From positions 1 to 8,781 of the forward strand of contig CANGVB010000110.1 in assembly GCA_947456995.1 (NCBI GenBank): a stretch of DNA of 8,781 bases, read 5' to 3'. The first letter of the stretch is position 1; each line of letters opens with the position of its first letter. Position numbers and translations under genes: made by a program. The notes under the pieces are model-generated. The model saw only the letters and a list, made by a program, of their open reading frames with translations. It was not told where the DNA came from and made no database searches. This DNA comes from Bryobacteraceae bacterium. GTDB taxonomy: Bacteria > Acidobacteriota > Terriglobia > Bryobacterales > Bryobacteraceae. Shown here piece by piece: positions 6,694 through 8,781 of this stretch.

Positions 6694-7563
6694 AAAGGCA
6701 TTATTCTTGCGGGCGGCAGCGGCACACGGCTTCACCCCATTACAGAAGCGGTAAGCAAGCAATTGCTCCCGGTCTACGACAAGCCGATGATCTACTACCC
6801 CCTGACAACGCTCATGCTGTCGGGCATCCGTGAAATCCTGATCATCTCCACCCCGATCGACCTGCCCGTTTATCGCAGGCTTCTGGGCGATGGCAGCCGC
6901 TTCGGCATCAAGCTGGAATATGCAGAACAACCTCGTCCCGAGGGTCTCGCGCAAGCCTTCATCATCGGCAAGTCTTTCATCGATGGAGGCCCGGCCGCGC
7001 TTATCCTGGGCGACAACCTCTTCTACGGCCAGGGCATCTCGGTGCAACTCCAGCGTGCTGCCGCCCAACCTGAAGGTGCCACCATCTTCGGTTATTGGGT
7101 GCGCGATCCAGAGCGCTACGGTGTTGTCGAGCTCAACGATCAGGGCAAGGCTATCTCTATCGTTGAGAAGCCCAAAGAGCCCAAGTCCAACTATGCCGTT
7201 GTCGGCCTCTACTTCTACGACAACACGATCACCGAGGTTGCCGAATCGATTCAGCCCTCCCCCCGCGGCGAGCTGGAAATTACCGACGTCAACAATCGCT
7301 ACCTCGAAGCGGGCAAGCTCCGTGTCGAGGCTCTAGGCCGCGGTATGGCCTGGCTCGATACCGGCACGCACGAATCCCTGCTCCAGGCAGGCAACTTCGT
7401 AGAAACCATCGAGCAGCGTCAGGGTCTCAAAGTCGGTTGCCCCGAAGAGGTCGCCTTCCACATGGGCTGGCTCAATCCGGAGCAACTCGAAGAACAATCT
7501 CAGCGTTACAAAAACTCAAGCTACGGCCAATACCTGCACGGCCTTTTGCGACACCGCCGCTAG
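6691..7563 (+). CDS. rfbA: Glucose-1-phosphate thymidylyltransferase (RmlA/RfbA)
   Basis: This enzyme joins dTTP and glucose-1-phosphate into dTDP-glucose plus pyrophosphate, the first step toward dTDP-L-rhamnose and related sugars for O-antigen or exopolysaccharide. From the TTG start it has 290 residues, the normal RmlA length. Motifs in order: nucleotide-binding [11 protein letters not shown] (8-18), [17 protein letters not shown] (22-38), [12 protein letters not shown] (79-90), metal-binding GDNLFYG with Asp108 (107-113), VVEKP-type sequence IVEKPKEP (157-164), GLYFYD (172-177), [10 protein letters not shown] (192-201) and [10 protein letters not shown] with Asp223 (218-227). All expected catalytic residues appear intact. 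The rmlB, rmlC and rmlD partners are not in the window, so this is a detached copy or the edge of a cluster split elsewhere. It is transcribed divergently from the barrel gene, and its stop shares bases with that of the converging hydrolase gene. Confidence 0.97.
   Translation: MKGIILAGGSGTRLHPITEAVSKQLLPVYDKPMIYYPLTTLMLSGIREILIISTPIDLPVYRRLLGDGSRFGIKLEYAEQPRPEGLAQAFIIGKSFIDGGPAALILGDNLFYGQGISVQLQRAAAQPEGATIFGYWVRDPERYGVVELNDQGKAISIVEKPKEPKSNYAVVGLYFYDNTITEVAESIQPSPRGELEITDVNNRYLEAGKLRVEALGRGMAWLDTGTHESLLQAGNFVETIEQRQGLKVGCPEEVAFHMGWLNPEQLEEQSQRYKNSSYGQYLHGLLRHRR
7560..7563. other. CTAG palindrome carrying both convergent stop codons
   Basis: TAG at 7561-7563 ends rfbA on the plus strand. 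The reverse complement of 7560-7562 is also TAG and ends the SGNH hydrolase on the minus strand. Four bases therefore serve both genes, leaving no non-coding space for a terminator. Confidence 0.95.
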
Positions 7564-8291
7564 CGCTTGAGCGCCTCGGCAATCGCCTTCTCAGCCAGCG
7601 GTTCCATCACTGCATAGCCGGCATCGTTCGGGTGCAATCCATCATTGGTCAGCTCCTTCTTTAGCAGCTTGGCCTCATCGAGCATCGCCGAATAATAGTC
7701 CAGATACACCAGCTTGTTCTTCTTGCAATAAGCCTGCATCCACTCATTCAGCGCAATGATCTTCTCCGGCGGCCGGCGTGCGATCTGCGGCCTGTGATAA
7801 TCACAAACCGGCATCACACTCGACATCACCACCTTCATGCCGTTGGCCTTGGCGAGCTCTGCCATCGATTGCAAATTCCCCTCGATCTGCTCGAGCGTCA
7901 TCGGCCCCGTATTGCCCGCGATGTCATTCGTGCCCGCCAGAATCACAACTACCTTCGCACCCAGTGCAATCACATCGGGCCGAAAGCGAATCAACATCTG
8001 TGGTGTCGTCTGCCCGCTGATCCCGCGATTGACATAAGGCCGGTCCGGCCAGAACTTGCCACCCCTGCGTCCCCACGCATCAGTAATCGAATCGCCCATA
8101 AACACAACCCGCTTCTCGTTGCCAGCCACAGGCGCAAGCTTGGCATTGTCCGCTGCATAGCGGCCCAGATTCGCCCAGTCCAGCAGAGTCTTCTGCGCCC
8201 GCGCCAGATCCGTCTGCAACTTCGGCACATCCACGCTCTCCTGCCCAAGAGCCATCATTCCCACCAAACCTAAGAGGAAAAACTGTTTCAC
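7560..8291 (-). CDS. Secreted SGNH/GDSL-type hydrolase (esterase/lipase-like)
   Basis: This 243-aa protein has a signal peptide ([16 protein letters not shown], about 2-17) and a complete SGNH fold signature: block [11 protein letters not shown] with nucleophile Ser68, block [11 protein letters not shown] with oxyanion Gly93, block III AGTNDI with Asn122, and block [11 protein letters not shown] with Asp217 and His220. Such enzymes hydrolyse ester bonds, for example acetyl groups on polysaccharides or lipid esters. The exact substrate cannot be read from sequence. It probably acts in the periplasm or outside the cell. The start is GTG at 8289-8291, which overlaps the TGA of the SWIM gene as GTGA. 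AAGG sits seven bases before it, so the start is well supported and translational coupling is likely. The 3' end meets rfbA in the shared CTAG. Deacetylation of a surface polysaccharide would fit the rfbA neighbour, but that is speculation. Confidence 0.93.
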   Translation of the reverse strand: MKQFFLLGLVGMMALGQESVDVPKLQTDLARAQKTLLDWANLGRYAADNAKLAPVAGNEKRVVFMGDSITDAWGRRGGKFWPDRPYVNRGISGQTTPQMLIRFRPDVIALGAKVVVILAGTNDIAGNTGPMTLEQIEGNLQSMAELAKANGMKVVMSSVMPVCDYHRPQIARRPPEKIIALNEWMQAYCKKNKLVYLDYYSAMLDEAKLLKKELTNDGLHPNDAGYAVMEPLAEKAIAEALKR

Positions 8292-8781
8292 TTCCGAACC
8301 TTCTTTCTGATGCCTTCCAGCATCACCTTCGCTTCCGACGCAACACCCTCATACACCGGCTTGAACATCGCATCCGGATCCATCCTCACACCATATACCG
8401 CCACCGGCCCCAGGCGCTTGAGCAACCGTGCCGCCACTCCACCACCCAGCAACCCGGCCTCAAATTCAGACCAGTCGCGATGCTCGCCCCAATAAGCTGC
8501 CGGGTCTGTCTGCAGCGGCTCTCCCCCCTCGTCCACCTCAACAACTTCTGCATCTTCGCGCGGCCCTCCCCCCCGCAATCGCACCAGCAACATCGGGTCT
8601 CGCTCAATCTCTTCACCCAGTGCCCGCAATACTGCCAACGCATGCTTGCACGGTCGCATCCAGTCTGCGCAAGAGCAAGCCGTCTTCACCTCGCGATATC
8701 TCTCTGGCAACAAATTCACTTCTGCCACCGCCAGCGCACGCCGCAGCACAACGCCCGGCGAACCCTTCCGGTAATCCCGCA
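8288..8781 (-). CDS. SWIM zinc-finger family protein (N-terminus beyond window end)
   Basis: The frame is open to the window edge, showing about 164 residues of the C-terminal part. The SWIM zinc-binding pattern CxC...CxH appears as ACSCADWMRPCKHALAVL (8677-8642), followed by LGEEIERDPMLLVRLRG, as in bacterial stand-alone SWIM proteins. SWIM domains are thought to bind DNA or protein, often alongside SNF2-type helicases. The role of the stand-alone proteins is not established. After the finger comes an acidic stretch (PREDAEVVEVDEGGE) and a Trp-containing segment AAYWGEHRDWSEFEAGLL. The tail is basic (GIRKKVRK). A GTG at 8749 is a possible internal start, but coding continues upstream. The two bases at the edge are the TG of an NTG codon, so the true start could lie there or further out. 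Its TGA overlaps the SGNH hydrolase start. Confidence 0.85.
   Translation of the reverse strand, partial: RDYRKGSPGVVLRRALAVAEVNLLPERYREVKTACSCADWMRPCKHALAVLRALGEEIERDPMLLVRLRGGGPREDAEVVEVDEGGEPLQTDPAAYWGEHRDWSEFEAGLLGGGVAARLLKRLGPVAVYGVRMDPDAMFKPVYEGVASEAKVMLEGIRKKVRK

Noticed and set aside
8515..8575. G-rich runs on the minus strand in the SWIM gene as a G-quadruplex
   Set aside because: There are two clusters of G runs about 35 bases apart that encode Gly/Glu-rich protein sequence. The spacing and number of runs do not support a compact quadruplex.

Overview
The window is a gene-dense piece of a bacterial chromosome, most likely from an Acidobacteriota member near the Bryobacterales/Solibacterales. 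This rests on two protein types typical of that phylum that lie side by side: an Oar-like TonB-receptor-type outer-membrane barrel and a VWFA-related domain protein. Coding is nearly continuous. There are no RNA genes, insertion sequences, CRISPR arrays or long repeats that I can see. The only sizeable non-coding stretch is about 150 bp between two divergent genes (6539-6690).

Leftward run (minus strand, 6538 down to 1). In transcription order: (1) a 933-aa secreted outer-membrane barrel of the acidobacterial TonB-receptor type that lacks the usual N-terminal carboxypeptidase-like domain and most of the plug; (2) a secreted VWFA-related protein whose signal peptide can only be translated from a CTG codon overlapping the barrel stop as CTGA; (3) an inner-membrane-anchored periplasmic coiled-coil protein starting directly after the VWFA stop; (4) after a 51-bp gap, a 548-aa fusion of a complete Gfo/Idh/MocA oxidoreductase and a complete metal-dependent cyclase/formamidase-family hydrolase; (5) the N-terminal part of glutaminyl-tRNA synthetase, cut by the window start. 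Genes 1-3 look translationally coupled and may form an envelope-spanning assembly. Genes 4 and 5 may be co-transcribed with them.

Divergent region (6539-6690). A plausible promoter for the leftward run overlaps a perfect 7-bp dyad (TGATTGA-ATC-TCAATCA). A second small hairpin lies upstream of the rightward gene.

Rightward gene (6691-7563). RmlA-type glucose-1-phosphate thymidylyltransferase (rfbA/rmlA) begins at a TTG with a strong Shine-Dalgarno sequence. It makes dTDP-glucose for surface polysaccharide sugars.

Right end (minus strand, 8781 down to 7560). A partial SWIM zinc-finger protein overlaps by GTGA a secreted SGNH/GDSL hydrolase. The stop codon of the hydrolase and that of rfbA share one CTAG palindrome, so the convergent genes have no terminator space between them.

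The parts most worth a second look are the plug-less barrel, VWFA and coiled-coil module, the CTG start, and the oxidoreductase-hydrolase fusion.
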